Shown: positions 19,966-28,487 of the stretch, in pieces | How the letters are laid out: every line of letters begins with the position of its first letter | How positions within the stretch are numbered: the stretch's first letter is position 1 | NCBI GenBank assembly: GCA_026705765.1 | Contig: JAPPAB010000118.1 | Span: 1 to 34,333 of the forward strand | Reading direction: 5' to 3' | From: Gemmatimonadota bacterium | GTDB lineage: Bacteria > Latescibacterota > UBA2968 | Length of the DNA: 34,333 bases | Translations under genes and position numbers: made by a program | The notes under the pieces: model-generated | What the model was told of the DNA's origin: nothing | Seen by the model: only the letters and a program-made list of their open reading frames with translations | Database searches by the model: none

Positions 19966-21111
19966 ATGCGTTTGAGATATTTAATTCTGGCTCTGTGGAT
20001 TCTGCTCTCGATGGGAAAGGCCGATGCGTCGTTGCGCCAGGTTTTTGACGCATTTATTGCCGGGCACTATGAGGAGGCAGAGGCGCATTTGCAAACGCTC
20101 TTAAAAACATCGTCGGATAGAGGCGAGATACATTTTCTTCTGGGGCGATTCGCAGTTTGGGATGGCAGAACAGATGATGCTTTTGACCATTTTGAGAAAG
20201 CCACTAAATCCGATTCCCAAAATGCCAATTATCATTATTGGCTGGCGCAAATGTATGGTCAAAAAGGGATTAAAGCCAGCATTTTTAGAAAACCTGGATA
20301 CGCCCGTAATGCAAAAAAAGCTGTTGAGAAAGCTATTGCCTTAGATCCGGATCATATTCAGGCACGGTTTTTCTTAATGGGCTATCACCTCAATGCACCG
20401 GGTATTTTGGGGGGAAAGAAAAAAGAAGCCCAAAATCAGGCTGATCAGATTAAGATGCGCGATCCCATCAGGGGACATTTAGCACAAGCTACAATTTATC
20501 GCAGAAAAGATGAGTTGGATAAAGCAGAACAGGAATTGAGAACTGCGTTAGAAAAAGATCCGTCCAGTGAATTACCCGTTTTACAGCTTAGTGGGTATCT
20601 CAGTCGAACAGAACGCCTTGAAGAAGCCGTTGAGTTGCTCGAATCTTATGTGCAACAACACCCTTTTTCCAGTCGTGCCTTAAGTACGCTCCGTACTTAT
20701 TTGCTGAGTCTCAAACAACTTGATCGAGCATATCGCGCTGCGGAACAATGTCTCCAGATAACGACCGATTCACTATCGGTAAGGCGCGATACAACTATTT
20801 CATCATTTGAAAAGATAATAACATTTCAAGCACGTAAAATGAATGCATTATACGCTTTGGGACGCATATTAGCGGAATCTGGAGACAGACTTGATCTCGG
20901 TCTTGAATACTTCAAAGCGTGTCTGCAAATTCTACCACCAGGTTCAGAACGGACAAGAGGTAACGCATATAACCGGATAGGGGAAATTTATCTTCATCAA
21001 AACGAAATCCAAAAGGCCCGCGAGGCGTTCCAAACTGCTCTCAAGTGGAGGCCCAAACAAGAATCTGCCCGCAGAGCACTCGAAAAATTAGATAAAGAAA
21101 AAAATAAATAA
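19966..21111 (+). CDS. Exported tetratricopeptide-repeat protein
   Basis: A 381-residue protein with a signal peptide (about residues 1-21, ending ADA before Ser22) and TPR helices over most of its length. Recognisable units include [58 protein letters not shown] and the C-terminal [15 protein letters not shown]. It is probably a periplasmic scaffold; no catalytic domain is present. The base composition is more A/T-rich than in its neighbours, which may indicate different ancestry. The start follows AAAGGGG. Its stop overlaps an ATG (21111) that runs in frame into coxS, but that extension lacks a ribosome site. Confidence 0.85.
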   Translation: MRLRYLILALWILLSMGKADASLRQVFDAFIAGHYEEAEAHLQTLLKTSSDRGEIHFLLGRFAVWDGRTDDAFDHFEKATKSDSQNANYHYWLAQMYGQKGIKASIFRKPGYARNAKKAVEKAIALDPDHIQARFFLMGYHLNAPGILGGKKKEAQNQADQIKMRDPIRGHLAQATIYRRKDELDKAEQELRTALEKDPSSELPVLQLSGYLSRTERLEEAVELLESYVQQHPFSSRALSTLRTYLLSLKQLDRAYRAAEQCLQITTDSLSVRRDTTISSFEKIITFQARKMNALYALGRILAESGDRLDLGLEYFKACLQILPPGSERTRGNAYNRIGEIYLHQNEIQKAREAFQTALKWRPKQESARRALEKLDKEKNK

Positions 21112-21239
21112 TGGATCGTATCCCTAGACGGTTCACCTGTGCGTTAGAGAAACTATTTGCATGGCGTTCTCATGCGCCATATCTTGCGAGAGAGTGTAAG
21201 TTTATTTTTTCTTCCCCCCCCTTTTCAAAGGAGGCTTGC

Positions 21240-21704
21240 GTGAAAATTGAAGTCACTGTGAACGGGGAGCATCAAAGTCACGACGTGGAACCGCGGATGT
21301 TGCTCGTGCATTTTTTGCGCGATGTCGTCGGGCTTACTGGCACGCATGTGGGCTGTGAGACCAGCCTTTGTGGCGCGTGCAGTGTGATGCTCAATGGAGA
21401 TGCTGTCAAATCGTGTACGGTTTTGGCAGTGCAAGCCGATGGTGCTGAAATTACGACCATTGAGGGCTTTGCCCAAAATGGTGAATTGCACCCTATTCAG
21501 GAGGGCTTCTGGGAGTGTCACGGATTGCAGTGCGGTTTTTGCACCCCGGGCATGATTATTGCCGCGCACCAGCTTTTAGAACGCAATCCCAAACCCAGTG
21601 AAGCCGATATTCGACGCGGTATAGAAGGCAATTTGTGCCGCTGTACAGGGTATCAACACATTGTCGATGCGGTTCAGTACGCATCGAAAAAAATGACCAG
21701 ATAG
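21240..21704 (+). CDS. coxS: Molybdenum hydroxylase [2Fe-2S] small subunit (CoxS-like)
   Basis: It carries electrons from the molybdenum site to FAD. The 154-residue protein has the plant-type ferredoxin cluster (Cys39, Cys44, Cys47, Cys59) and the all-helical second cluster (Cys98, Cys101, Cys133, Cys135), seen in [20 protein letters not shown] and [12 protein letters not shown] 21240 is chosen because AAAGGAGG precedes it by 5 bases and it gives the family N-terminus. The frame is open upstream to 21111, but those 43 residues look unlike any CoxS. First gene of the S-L-M-G cluster. Confidence 0.95.
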   Translation: MKIEVTVNGEHQSHDVEPRMLLVHFLRDVVGLTGTHVGCETSLCGACSVMLNGDAVKSCTVLAVQADGAEITTIEGFAQNGELHPIQEGFWECHGLQCGFCTPGMIIAAHQLLERNPKPSEADIRRGIEGNLCRCTGYQHIVDAVQYASKKMTR

Positions 21705-21714
21705 GAGGCGCCCC

Positions 21715-24048
21715 ATGCCAGTTAGCAAATCTGTTGGCGCCCGTATTAAGCGCCGAGAAGACCCCCGATTGATTCAGGGCCTTGCACATTATGTCGATGA
21801 CATTAAGCTGCCCAATTTGTTGCATGTCGCGATTTTGCGAAGCCCTTATGCCCATGCGCGCATCAATGGTATTAATACCGATGCGGCTCAAAATTTATCC
21901 GGCGTCAAGTCTGTTGTCACTGGCGATGATGTCAAAGACGTCATTGGTGGGATTCCCTGTGCGGCTACAGATCCGGAGGGGTTTCCGGGTATTAAGGTGC
22001 CCCACCATCCCGTGCTCGCTACGGGAAAGGTGCGTTTTGTCGGTGAACCCATCGCCGCTGTTGCAGCGACCGATGCGTATATCGCCCAGGATGCACTGGA
22101 TTTGATCGAGGTCGATTACGAACCTCTCGATGCGATAAATTCGGCTGATGCGGCTTTTGCCGATGGCGCGCCTGTTATTCACGAAGATTGGGACGATAAT
22201 ATGGCTTTTACCTGGAGCATTGCCGGGGGCGATGTGGATGCGGCTTTTGCCGAGGCCGATCACGTCGTCAGCCAGCGGATTGACCATCAGCGTCTGGTTC
22301 CCAATCCGATGGAGACACGCGGCGTGGTTGCCCAATATTTACCCGGTAAAGATCAGCTCAACTTGTGGTCATCTACGCAAATTCCACATCTTTTGCGCAC
22401 GCAAATCTCCGTTATGCTGGGTATGGCCGAGAACCATGTGCGCGTTATTGCGCCGGAAGTGGGCGGTGGCTTTGGTTGCAAGCTCAATGTGTATGCCGAA
22501 GAGGCCCTGCTTGGACATATGGCGAAATATCTCGGGCAGCCCGTGAAGTGGATTGAAGGGCGGCGTGAAAATTTTGTGCATACGATTCACGGACGCGATC
22601 AGACCGGGGATGTCGAGCTTGCGGTGAAAGACGACGGTACGATCCTCGGTCTCAAATACACGGTTACGGCTGATGTGGGAGCTTATTATCAGTTGCTCAC
22701 GCCGGCCATTCCCACGCTTACGGGATTGATGTTGTGCGGTTCTTATACATTTAAAAATGTGCAGATGAATCTCACGGCCGCTTTTACCAATAAGATGGCG
22801 ACGGATGCCTATCGGGGTGCGGGACGTCCCGAGGCCACGTATCTCATCGAGCGCATGATCGATGTGGTGGCGCACGATCTGGATCTGGATCCTCTGGAGG
22901 TGCGGCGCAATAACTTTATCGATAAAGATGCTTTCCCTTATGAAACGGGGACTGCTCTGGCTTATGATAGTGGTGACTATACGGCTGCGCTTGACAAGGC
23001 GCTCAAGATCGCCGATTACGAGGCTTTGCGCGAGCAGCAGGCCCAATTGCGCGAAGAGGGTCGATACCTGGGTATTGGATTTTCCACTTATGTGGAGATT
23101 TGCGGTATGGGTCCTTCGGCTGCGATGCCCGCGGGTGGATGGGAGAGCAGTACTGTGCGCATAGATCCCACGGGTAAGGTGACTGTGCTCACGGGTGTAT
23201 CGCCTCACGGACAGGGGCAGGAGACCACTTTTGCCCAGCTTATTGCCGATGGTTTGGGCGTTGATATTGACGATATTCGCATTATCCACGGCGATACGGA
23301 TACGGTGCAATACGGGATTGGTACTTTCGGCAGTCGCGCGACGGCTGTAGGTGGTACGGCGATGGTACACGCGATGGGTAAGGTGAAAGACAAGGTGATC
23401 AATATCGCCGCGCATCTGCTGGAGAGCAATCCGCAGGATATCGTGATTGAAGATGGCAAATACTGCGTTCAGGGTGCGCCCGAGTCGGGTCTCACTTTGG
23501 GCGAGATCGCGATGGTGGCTCATGTGGGTGTGGAACTTCCGGAGGGAACAGAACCCGGTTTGGCTGAGTCGCACTTTTTTGAGCCGCCGAATTTTACCTA
23601 TCCCTTTGGTACGCATATCGCCGTGGTCGAGGTGGATGCAGATACGGGTGAGGTCGAGATACAGCGCTATATCGCCGTTGACGATTGCGGGAATATTATC
23701 AATCCGCTGATTGTTGAAGGCCAGGTACACGGCGGTATTGCACAGGGGGTGGGACAAGCCCTTTACGAGGAAGCCATTTACGACGAAAGCGGGCAGATGA
23801 TCACCGGTTCATTTATGGATTATGCTTTGCCCAAAGCGCATAATTTCCCGCGCTTTGAACTGGCGAATACCGTTACGCCTTCGCCCGTCAATCCAATGGG
23901 TGTCAAAGGTGTGGGCGAAGCGGGTACGATTGGTTCCACGCCCGCGATAGCCAATGCGGTGATTGACGCGCTGAAACCTTTTGGCGTGCGACATATTGAT
24001 CTGCCTTTGCGCCCTGAAAAACTCTGGAAACTCATGCAGGAGACATAA
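21715..24048 (+). CDS. coxL: Molybdenum hydroxylase large subunit, form II CoxL-like
   Basis: The molybdopterin-binding catalytic subunit of the xanthine oxidase / CO dehydrogenase family, 777 residues. The N-terminal aldehyde oxidase a/b hammerhead region spans about 20-140. Molybdenum-cofactor motifs include GGGFGCK (250-256), and the catalytic Glu735 lies in GVGEAG near the C-terminus. The active-site loop reads AYRGAGR (365-371), the form II signature; authentic form I CO dehydrogenase has the cysteine-bearing AYRCSFR. So CO oxidation is doubtful and the substrate, perhaps an aldehyde or aromatic heterocycle, is unknown. The start follows AGGAGG. coxM starts 3 bases after its stop. Confidence 0.93.
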   Translation: MPVSKSVGARIKRREDPRLIQGLAHYVDDIKLPNLLHVAILRSPYAHARINGINTDAAQNLSGVKSVVTGDDVKDVIGGIPCAATDPEGFPGIKVPHHPVLATGKVRFVGEPIAAVAATDAYIAQDALDLIEVDYEPLDAINSADAAFADGAPVIHEDWDDNMAFTWSIAGGDVDAAFAEADHVVSQRIDHQRLVPNPMETRGVVAQYLPGKDQLNLWSSTQIPHLLRTQISVMLGMAENHVRVIAPEVGGGFGCKLNVYAEEALLGHMAKYLGQPVKWIEGRRENFVHTIHGRDQTGDVELAVKDDGTILGLKYTVTADVGAYYQLLTPAIPTLTGLMLCGSYTFKNVQMNLTAAFTNKMATDAYRGAGRPEATYLIERMIDVVAHDLDLDPLEVRRNNFIDKDAFPYETGTALAYDSGDYTAALDKALKIADYEALREQQAQLREEGRYLGIGFSTYVEICGMGPSAAMPAGGWESSTVRIDPTGKVTVLTGVSPHGQGQETTFAQLIADGLGVDIDDIRIIHGDTDTVQYGIGTFGSRATAVGGTAMVHAMGKVKDKVINIAAHLLESNPQDIVIEDGKYCVQGAPESGLTLGEIAMVAHVGVELPEGTEPGLAESHFFEPPNFTYPFGTHIAVVEVDADTGEVEIQRYIAVDDCGNIINPLIVEGQVHGGIAQGVGQALYEEAIYDESGQMITGSFMDYALPKAHNFPRFELANTVTPSPVNPMGVKGVGEAGTIGSTPAIANAVIDALKPFGVRHIDLPLRPEKLWKLMQET

Positions 24049-24051
24049 ACA

Positions 24052-24909
24052 ATGACCCCCTTTGATTATCACGCACCCAAAACTCTGAGAAGTGCGATGC
24101 GGCTGGTGCAGGAGTTCGGCGACGATGCCAAAGTACTGGCGGGCGGTCACAGTCTGATTCCGTCTATGAAATTGCGTCTTGCCGCGCCTTCGGTCGTTAT
24201 TGATCTGGGCGGTATTGCTGGCTTGAAAAGAGTGACTGCAGGCGATGAGACCATTACCATTGGTGCTCTGGCCACGCATTATGCTGTGGAAAGCCATCGC
24301 TTGTTGCCTTCAAAATGTTCACTTTTGCCCGAGACCGCAGCGGAGATCGGCGATGCGCAGGTGCGGAATCGAGGCACTGTGGGCGGGAGTATTGCCCATG
24401 CTGACCCGGCTGCTGATTGGCCAGCGACCATGCTCGCCCTTGATGCACAATTCGATATTGTCGGTCCCAATGGTGAACGCGCGGTTGCTGCGTCTGATTT
24501 TTTTGTGGATCTCTTTATTACAGATTTGCAACCGGGTGAGGTCCTCACGGGTATTCGCATTGCGACGCCGTCCGAGAATTCGGGTGGTGCGTATGTCAAG
24601 ATGCGACAATCTGCGTCCGGTTTTGCCCTTGCAGGCGTTGCGGCTCAGGTGACGCTGGATGATGCGGGCAACTGCGCTTCTGTGGCTGTGGGTATTACCG
24701 GTGTTGCGCCTGCGGCGTATCGCGCACATGCGGTCGAAGACGCGCTTGTGGGGCAGGGTATTGACGCTGTTGCCGATGCGGCAACCCATGCGGCTGATGG
24801 CGTGGAGGAATTTCAGGAAGATCACCACGCTTCTGGCGATTACCGCGCCCATTTGGCACGCGTGTTCGCACAACGGGCATTGAGCCAGGCTATTGAACGC
24901 GCAGTTTGA
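24052..24909 (+). CDS. coxM: Molybdenum hydroxylase FAD-binding medium subunit (CoxM-like)
   Basis: It takes electrons from the FeS subunit and passes them to an acceptor. The 285-residue protein has the two family FAD motifs, AGGHSLIPSMKLR (about 35-47) and TVGGSIAHADPAAD (about 110-123), and the C-terminal CO dehydrogenase flavoprotein domain. It lies 3 bases after coxL. A strong terminator hairpin follows its stop, so the S-L-M trio may be expressed apart from coxG. Confidence 0.95.
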   Translation: MTPFDYHAPKTLRSAMRLVQEFGDDAKVLAGGHSLIPSMKLRLAAPSVVIDLGGIAGLKRVTAGDETITIGALATHYAVESHRLLPSKCSLLPETAAEIGDAQVRNRGTVGGSIAHADPAADWPATMLALDAQFDIVGPNGERAVAASDFFVDLFITDLQPGEVLTGIRIATPSENSGGAYVKMRQSASGFALAGVAAQVTLDDAGNCASVAVGITGVAPAAYRAHAVEDALVGQGIDAVADAATHAADGVEEFQEDHHASGDYRAHLARVFAQRALSQAIERAV

Positions 24910-24913
24910 TTTT

Positions 24914-24953
24914 ACAGCCCCCTTCTCTTTCGGGGAAGGGGGCTGTATTTTTT
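24914..24953 (+). terminator. Terminator-like hairpin between coxM and coxG
   Basis: A perfect 11-bp stem (24914-24924 with 24936-24946) is followed by ATTTTTT. The T-run ends one base before the coxG ribosome site CAGGAGG (24954-24960), the same layout as the prpB-prpC hairpin at 7331-7365. Confidence 0.85.
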
Positions 24954-24964
24954 CAGGAGGCATT

Positions 24965-25408
24965 TTGAAACTCTCTGGTACACACACGATTGGCGCGACG
25001 GTTGAGCGCGCTTTTGAATTGCTTATCGATCCCGAGGTGCTCGCTCGTTGTATGCCCGGCTGCGACAAGCTGGAACACAGGGCAGATGGGGTTTACGATA
25101 TGGCTGTTTCAGCGGGGATTGGTCCGGTTCGCGGCAAATACACGGGTAGTGTCACGCTTTCAGATATTCAACCGCCCGAGCGCTATACGATGGTGGTCGA
25201 TATCAAGGGTACGACCGGGTTTGTCAAGGGACAGGGCGTTGTGGTACTCGCCCCTGAAGGCGAGAATACGCGGATTTCGTTTGAGGGCGATGTGCAAATC
25301 GGTGGGCCAATCGCCGCTGTGGGACAGCGCATGCACGCCAGTGCTGCCCGTTTGATGACGCGACAACTTTTTGGCGCGATTGACGCGGAGGCGCGTGCGG
25401 TCTCCTGA
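24965..25408 (+). CDS. coxG: CoxG-like SRPBCC-fold protein
   Basis: A 147-residue protein of the CoxG (carbon monoxide dehydrogenase subunit G) family, an SRPBCC helix-grip fold. Characteristic parts are LIDPEVLARCMPGCDKLE, the DMAVSAGIGPVRGKYTG strand, and the C-terminal VGQRMHASAARLMTRQLF. In Oligotropha CoxG relatives help anchor the enzyme to the membrane; in other systems the role is open. The start is TTG 24965, 4 bases after AGGAGG. It completes the cluster; the maturation genes coxD, coxE and coxF are absent here. Confidence 0.85.
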   Translation: MKLSGTHTIGATVERAFELLIDPEVLARCMPGCDKLEHRADGVYDMAVSAGIGPVRGKYTGSVTLSDIQPPERYTMVVDIKGTTGFVKGQGVVVLAPEGENTRISFEGDVQIGGPIAAVGQRMHASAARLMTRQLFGAIDAEARAVS

Positions 25409-25455
25409 GAGGACAGAAAATATTCCTGTTGGACACTTTTCGAGAGCTATATAAG

Positions 25456-25818
25456 ATGTCGTTTATTGATTGGGATGAGTATCCTGCTAACGAAGTCGCG
25501 CCCGGCGTGCGCATTCGGACGCCTTATGGGGAGAATTTGATGCTCTCGCGCGTTGAGTTTGATGCGGGTGCTGTGGTGCCGATGCACAGCCATCCCCATG
25601 AACAGGGGGGGATGATGATTGAGGGGAGGATGAAGTTCACGATTGATGGTGAGACCCGCACGGTTGAACCCGGCGAAGCTTTTCTGATTCCCGCCCATGT
25701 GCCACACCGGGCCGAGGCAGTAGATGGTCCCTGTGTCGCTCTCGATATTTTCTCGCCGATTCGCGAGGATTATGTCGAGCTCGCCAACCGCTATATTCCG
25801 TCCAAAGACAAAACGTAA
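25456..25818 (+). CDS. Small single-domain cupin protein
   Basis: A 120-residue beta-barrel of the cupin-2 type. Cupin motif 1 is MHSHPHEQGGMMIEG (His44, His46 or His48, Glu49) and motif 2 is PAHVPHR with His84, so a metal site is intact. ATG 25456 is chosen; an in-frame TTG at 25429 is possible, and neither has a strong ribosome site. It follows coxG by 47 bases and may belong to the same operon. Substrate unknown: such cupins range from sugar isomerases to dioxygenases and storage-type proteins. Confidence 0.82.
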   Translation: MSFIDWDEYPANEVAPGVRIRTPYGENLMLSRVEFDAGAVVPMHSHPHEQGGMMIEGRMKFTIDGETRTVEPGEAFLIPAHVPHRAEAVDGPCVALDIFSPIREDYVELANRYIPSKDKT

Positions 25819-25844
25819 TATTTTCCATTCACGGATCGTCTATC

Positions 25845-26654
25845 TTGTCTTTCTTTTTTTTTCGCGCTTTTAAGACCTGTTCGATATTTCTGATATTTCT
25901 GCTGGGACAGTTTTGTACGCAGAGTTATGCGAGTGATGTAAGTGAAAGAGTAAAAGAGCTCGAGATCGGGACGTATGTCGAGGGGGCGTATTTTTCCGGC
26001 GCGCAAAAAAGGCGTTTTCGAGGCTATGTCAATCGCACACAGGGCTATGTGGTCACAATTGTCACAAATCAGTTGCCCTATAGGCGCCGCATTCCCTATC
26101 AGTCTATTGATCATTTGCGCGTAAAGAAGACGAAAAGAATTGCCGTGCAGTTCAATCCCCGGGCGCGTCGATTTTTGACTCGGACTGGTGTCATACCCGG
26201 GCACCGGGCTGTTATTGGCATTGCGGAAGTAGCAGATAGTCGATTTGCGGGTGTTATTGCGAGTGTGAGCGACTCTTTGATCGTTTTAGCAGATACGCAT
26301 AATCGCGATGAGTACAAAAATCTGACGGTTTCGGAACTGGATCAACTGTCGATTAATCTGAGCAAGACATCCCATATCGGGAAGGGCTTCAAAGCCGGTC
26401 TGGTTACGGGTTTCTGTATTGGTGTTATTTTTTCTTCGTCCGATTTGAACAGGAGTAACGAGACCGGCTGGTCGGCTCTTGCCAATATTGTTCTGAGTCC
26501 CAAGACGGTTGTTATTTCTGGGGTCGGTGCCGGTGTCGGCAGTCTTATTGGTAAACTTGCCAGCTATGAGACCTGGCAATCTATCCCATTGGATCGCCTC
26601 AAATTCAACCGCTCTCACACGCCTTTGTCCCTCTCTGCATCTTATTCCTTTTAA
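25845..26654 (+). CDS. Exported protein of unknown function with a duplicated barrel-like unit
   Basis: A 269-residue protein with an N-terminal hydrophobic signal sequence (about 1-29, ending in SYAS). Two similar units follow: RFRGYVNRTQGYVVTIV with IPYQSIDHLRV, and RFAGVIASVSDSLIVLA with LTVSELDQLSI. The pattern looks like a repeated small SH3/Sm-like barrel. The C-terminal part has two glycine-rich hydrophobic segments (GFKAGLVTGFCIGVIF and ISGVGAGVGSLIGKL). I do not recognise a named family. The TTG start at 25845 has no good ribosome site and the true start is uncertain. Possibly membrane-associated in the periplasm. Confidence 0.6.
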   Translation: MSFFFFRAFKTCSIFLIFLLGQFCTQSYASDVSERVKELEIGTYVEGAYFSGAQKRRFRGYVNRTQGYVVTIVTNQLPYRRRIPYQSIDHLRVKKTKRIAVQFNPRARRFLTRTGVIPGHRAVIGIAEVADSRFAGVIASVSDSLIVLADTHNRDEYKNLTVSELDQLSINLSKTSHIGKGFKAGLVTGFCIGVIFSSSDLNRSNETGWSALANIVLSPKTVVISGVGAGVGSLIGKLASYETWQSIPLDRLKFNRSHTPLSLSASYSF

Positions 26655-26710
26655 TTTTACATACGAGTTTGTCTCTACGGGTGGTTATTTGTATCTGTGA
26701 GATTGCAATC

Positions 26711-26781
26711 TTACAACAGTTTTGTAAGTTTACAATGCATTTTTACAACAGTCTTGTAAATTTGCAATGTGTTTTTACAAT
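26711..26781 (+). promoter_or_regulatory. 32-bp periodic palindromic operator-like repeats before the aldo/keto reductase
   Basis: The sequence repeats with a 32-base period: TTACAA begins at 26711, 26743 and 26775. The first two units each hold a palindrome TTACAA-N5-TTGTAA (26711-26727 and 26743-26759). The second half-site TTGTAA (26754-26759) and TACAAT (26776-26781), spaced by 16, also resemble -35 and -10 elements, though the start site this predicts would fall within the gene's ribosome site (GAAGGGG, 26784-26790). It is best read as tandem repressor sites over a promoter; the regulator is unknown. Confidence 0.6.
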
Positions 26782-26797
26782 ATGAAGGGGTTTTTAA

Positions 26798-27724
26798 ATG
26801 GAATATCGGCAACTCGGCAATTCTGGGCTTCAGGTTTCGGCTATTGGGTTGGGGACCAATAATTTTGGCAGGCGCCTCGATGCGAGGGGTACGGCGCGTG
26901 TTATGGATCGGGCGTTGGATGAGGGGATTACGTTGATCGATACGGCTAATATGTACGGGGACACGCTGTCGGAGTCCTATATTGGCAGGGCAATTAGAGG
27001 CAAGCGCGATGCGTTTATTCTGGCGACTAAGGTGTCGATGAGTATGGGCGATGGACCGAATATGAGCGGCAATTCGCGTTACCATATTCTCAAAGAGGTC
27101 GAGGATAGTCTCAAGCGTCTCAATACGGATTATATTGACCTTTATCAGATTCACCAGACGGATTCCAATACGCCTATTGAGGAGACTTTGCACGCGCTCG
27201 ATTATCTCGTTGCTCAGGGCAAGGTGCGCTATATCGGCTGTTCAAATTTTATGGCGTGGGAGGTGTGTGAGGCGGTCTGGACTTCGCGTGCGAAGAATCT
27301 GGTTGCGTTTTCGACTGTGCAACCCCGCTATAGTATGCTCGACCGCGAGGTTGAGGCAGAGCTTGTGCCGTTTTGCAAGTCTTACGGTATTGGCATTTTG
27401 CCCTATTTTCCCCTTGCCAGTGGTTTTCTTACGGGTAAATATCGCCGGGATGAACCAGCGCCCGAGGGCACGCGTTTGGCAGAGGGCGACCGCGGTATGT
27501 TCACGGATAAGAATTTTGATGTTCTGGAGGCGTTGGAAGAATTTGCACGGGAACGCGATCACACGATTCTCGATCTGGCTTTTGCATGGCTTCTCGCCAA
27601 TCCCTGTGTGTGTTCTGTGATTGCCGGGGCTACCACGCCCGAGCAGGTCACGGCAAATGCCGCGACTATTGGCTGGTGCCTCAGCGATGAGGAGATGGAA
27701 GAGATTGATGAGATTCTCTCGTAG
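26798..27724 (+). CDS. Aldo/keto reductase
   Basis: A 308-residue NAD(P)H-dependent oxidoreductase. The catalytic tetrad is visible: Asp48, Tyr53, Lys78 and His119, in IDTANMYGD, LATKV and YQIHQTD. The body of the TIM barrel continues through YIGCSNFMAWE and a cofactor-binding C-terminal region with CVCSVIAGATTPEQV. It resembles the AKR11/YhdN-like general reductases; the carbonyl substrate cannot be told. It is a single gene with its own operator-like region upstream and a terminator downstream. The start follows GAAGGGG. Confidence 0.92.
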   Translation: MEYRQLGNSGLQVSAIGLGTNNFGRRLDARGTARVMDRALDEGITLIDTANMYGDTLSESYIGRAIRGKRDAFILATKVSMSMGDGPNMSGNSRYHILKEVEDSLKRLNTDYIDLYQIHQTDSNTPIEETLHALDYLVAQGKVRYIGCSNFMAWEVCEAVWTSRAKNLVAFSTVQPRYSMLDREVEAELVPFCKSYGIGILPYFPLASGFLTGKYRRDEPAPEGTRLAEGDRGMFTDKNFDVLEALEEFARERDHTILDLAFAWLLANPCVCSVIAGATTPEQVTANAATIGWCLSDEEMEEIDEILS

Positions 27725-27743
27725 TGATTGAAAATTAAAAAGC

Positions 27744-27780
27744 AAAAGGGACGCGAAATGTTTTGCGTCCCTTTTATTTT
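27744..27780 (+). terminator. Terminator shared by the aldo/keto reductase and toxin-antitoxin genes
   Basis: An 11-bp stem (27744-27754 with 27765-27775) with A-rich and T-rich flanks sits between convergent genes, so it could serve both directions. Confidence 0.8.
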
Positions 27781-27802
27781 GTGTACAGTTGAAGACTTGG
27801 TA

Positions 27803-28102
27803 TCATGCAACAGGTATCCGCTCTCCATCTTTTTCCAAAATAATCCGGAATCCGTAAGCTTGCACGATGTTTTTAAAGCTCTGTAAGCGAATGTCTTGCT
27901 GTTTTCCAGATCGGATATTTTGAATTGTATTGGCGGATAAGCCCGCTTCTTTTGCCAATTTACGAACCGATTTGTCATCACCATCCATAAGTGCCAGAAG
28001 TAATTCCGAAAGGGCAAATTCTTTGTATTCCTTTTCGTATTCTTCTCGAAACTCTGGTTCTTGCATCAGCCGGTCATAAGTAGATATCGGTTTTTTATTC
28101 AT
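27803..28102 (-). CDS. HTH-type antitoxin (HigA-like)
   Basis: A 99-residue protein. An N-terminal helical part is followed by a helix-turn-helix at about residues 45-75: KLAKEAGLSANTIQNIRSGK. It overlaps the upstream toxin gene by 8 bases, giving the toxin-first order of HigBA-type pairs. It should neutralise the toxin and repress the operon. ATG 28102 is chosen because AGGAGA stands just before it; the frame is open further upstream inside the toxin gene. Confidence 0.85.
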   Translation of the reverse strand: MNKKPISTYDRLMQEPEFREEYEKEYKEFALSELLLALMDGDDKSVRKLAKEAGLSANTIQNIRSGKQQDIRLQSFKNIVQAYGFRIILEKDGERIPVA

Positions 28103-28481
28103 AATAGCATCTCCTCTCAATTCGCTGCTCATAATCTGCTTTGGCCCGCAAAGCTCTTTCCCTTTCCCCTTTTGGCAGTTTCTGAGTTTTCTTCTGAAAG
28201 GCATTGGTTACAATAATTTTCTTTCCAGAATAAAAAAAACAGAGAAAACGATTGGGTTGAGGCTTAAAAGCATAAATACTATTCCCCTCATAATTGAACT
28301 GTTGCTTATTTCTAATAACACCTATCGTTCCCATTATCTCGACCAGCTTAATAAGTTTTATTTTTTGTCTCCGGTCTAAGCGATTAAAATATGTTAGAGC
28401 CTGACTTTTACCACTTGATCCATAATACCATTCAATAGTGTATTGATCACCTTGAAATAAGATGTATTCTCGATCAGGCAT
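28095..28481 (-). CDS. RelE/HigB-superfamily toxin (Gp49-like)
   Basis: A 128-residue protein of the phage-derived Gp49-like / RelE superfamily. The signature NAFQKKTQKLPKGERERAL near residues 93-111 and the preceding RFLCFFYSGKKIIVT strand are typical. Members are mRNA interferases that act on the ribosome. ATG 28481 is favoured; a TTG at 28511 would add 10 residues. The C-terminal residues overlap the antitoxin start. It has two TTGTACA motifs upstream as a likely operator. Whether the toxin is active cannot be judged from sequence. Confidence 0.82.
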   Translation of the reverse strand: MPDREYILFQGDQYTIEWYYGSSGKSQALTYFNRLDRRQKIKLIKLVEIMGTIGVIRNKQQFNYEGNSIYAFKPQPNRFLCFFYSGKKIIVTNAFQKKTQKLPKGERERALRAKADYEQRIERRCYYE

Positions 28482-28487
28482 ATTTAA

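Noticed and set aside
21214-21221. A run of eight C before coxS as a phase-variation tract.
   Set aside because: It lies outside the coding region I accept and before, not between, promoter-like elements; no evidence of a switch.
21111-21239. A 43-residue N-terminal extension of coxS starting at an ATG that overlaps the TPR stop.
   Set aside because: It has no ribosome site, while GTG 21240 has a strong one and yields the standard CoxS N-terminus.
22369-23757. A 462-codon open frame on the minus strand.
   Set aside because: It is antisense to the middle of coxL, whose cofactor and active-site motifs are intact; the antisense product looks like no known protein.
26711-26780. A short CRISPR-like array because of the regular 32-base spacing.
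   Set aside because: The units directly adjoin with no unique spacers, and no cas genes are present; the pattern is a tandem duplication containing palindromes.
27803-28481. Remnant of a prophage or mobile element carrying the toxin-antitoxin pair.
   Set aside because: No integrase, transposase, attachment repeat or phage gene is seen on either side.
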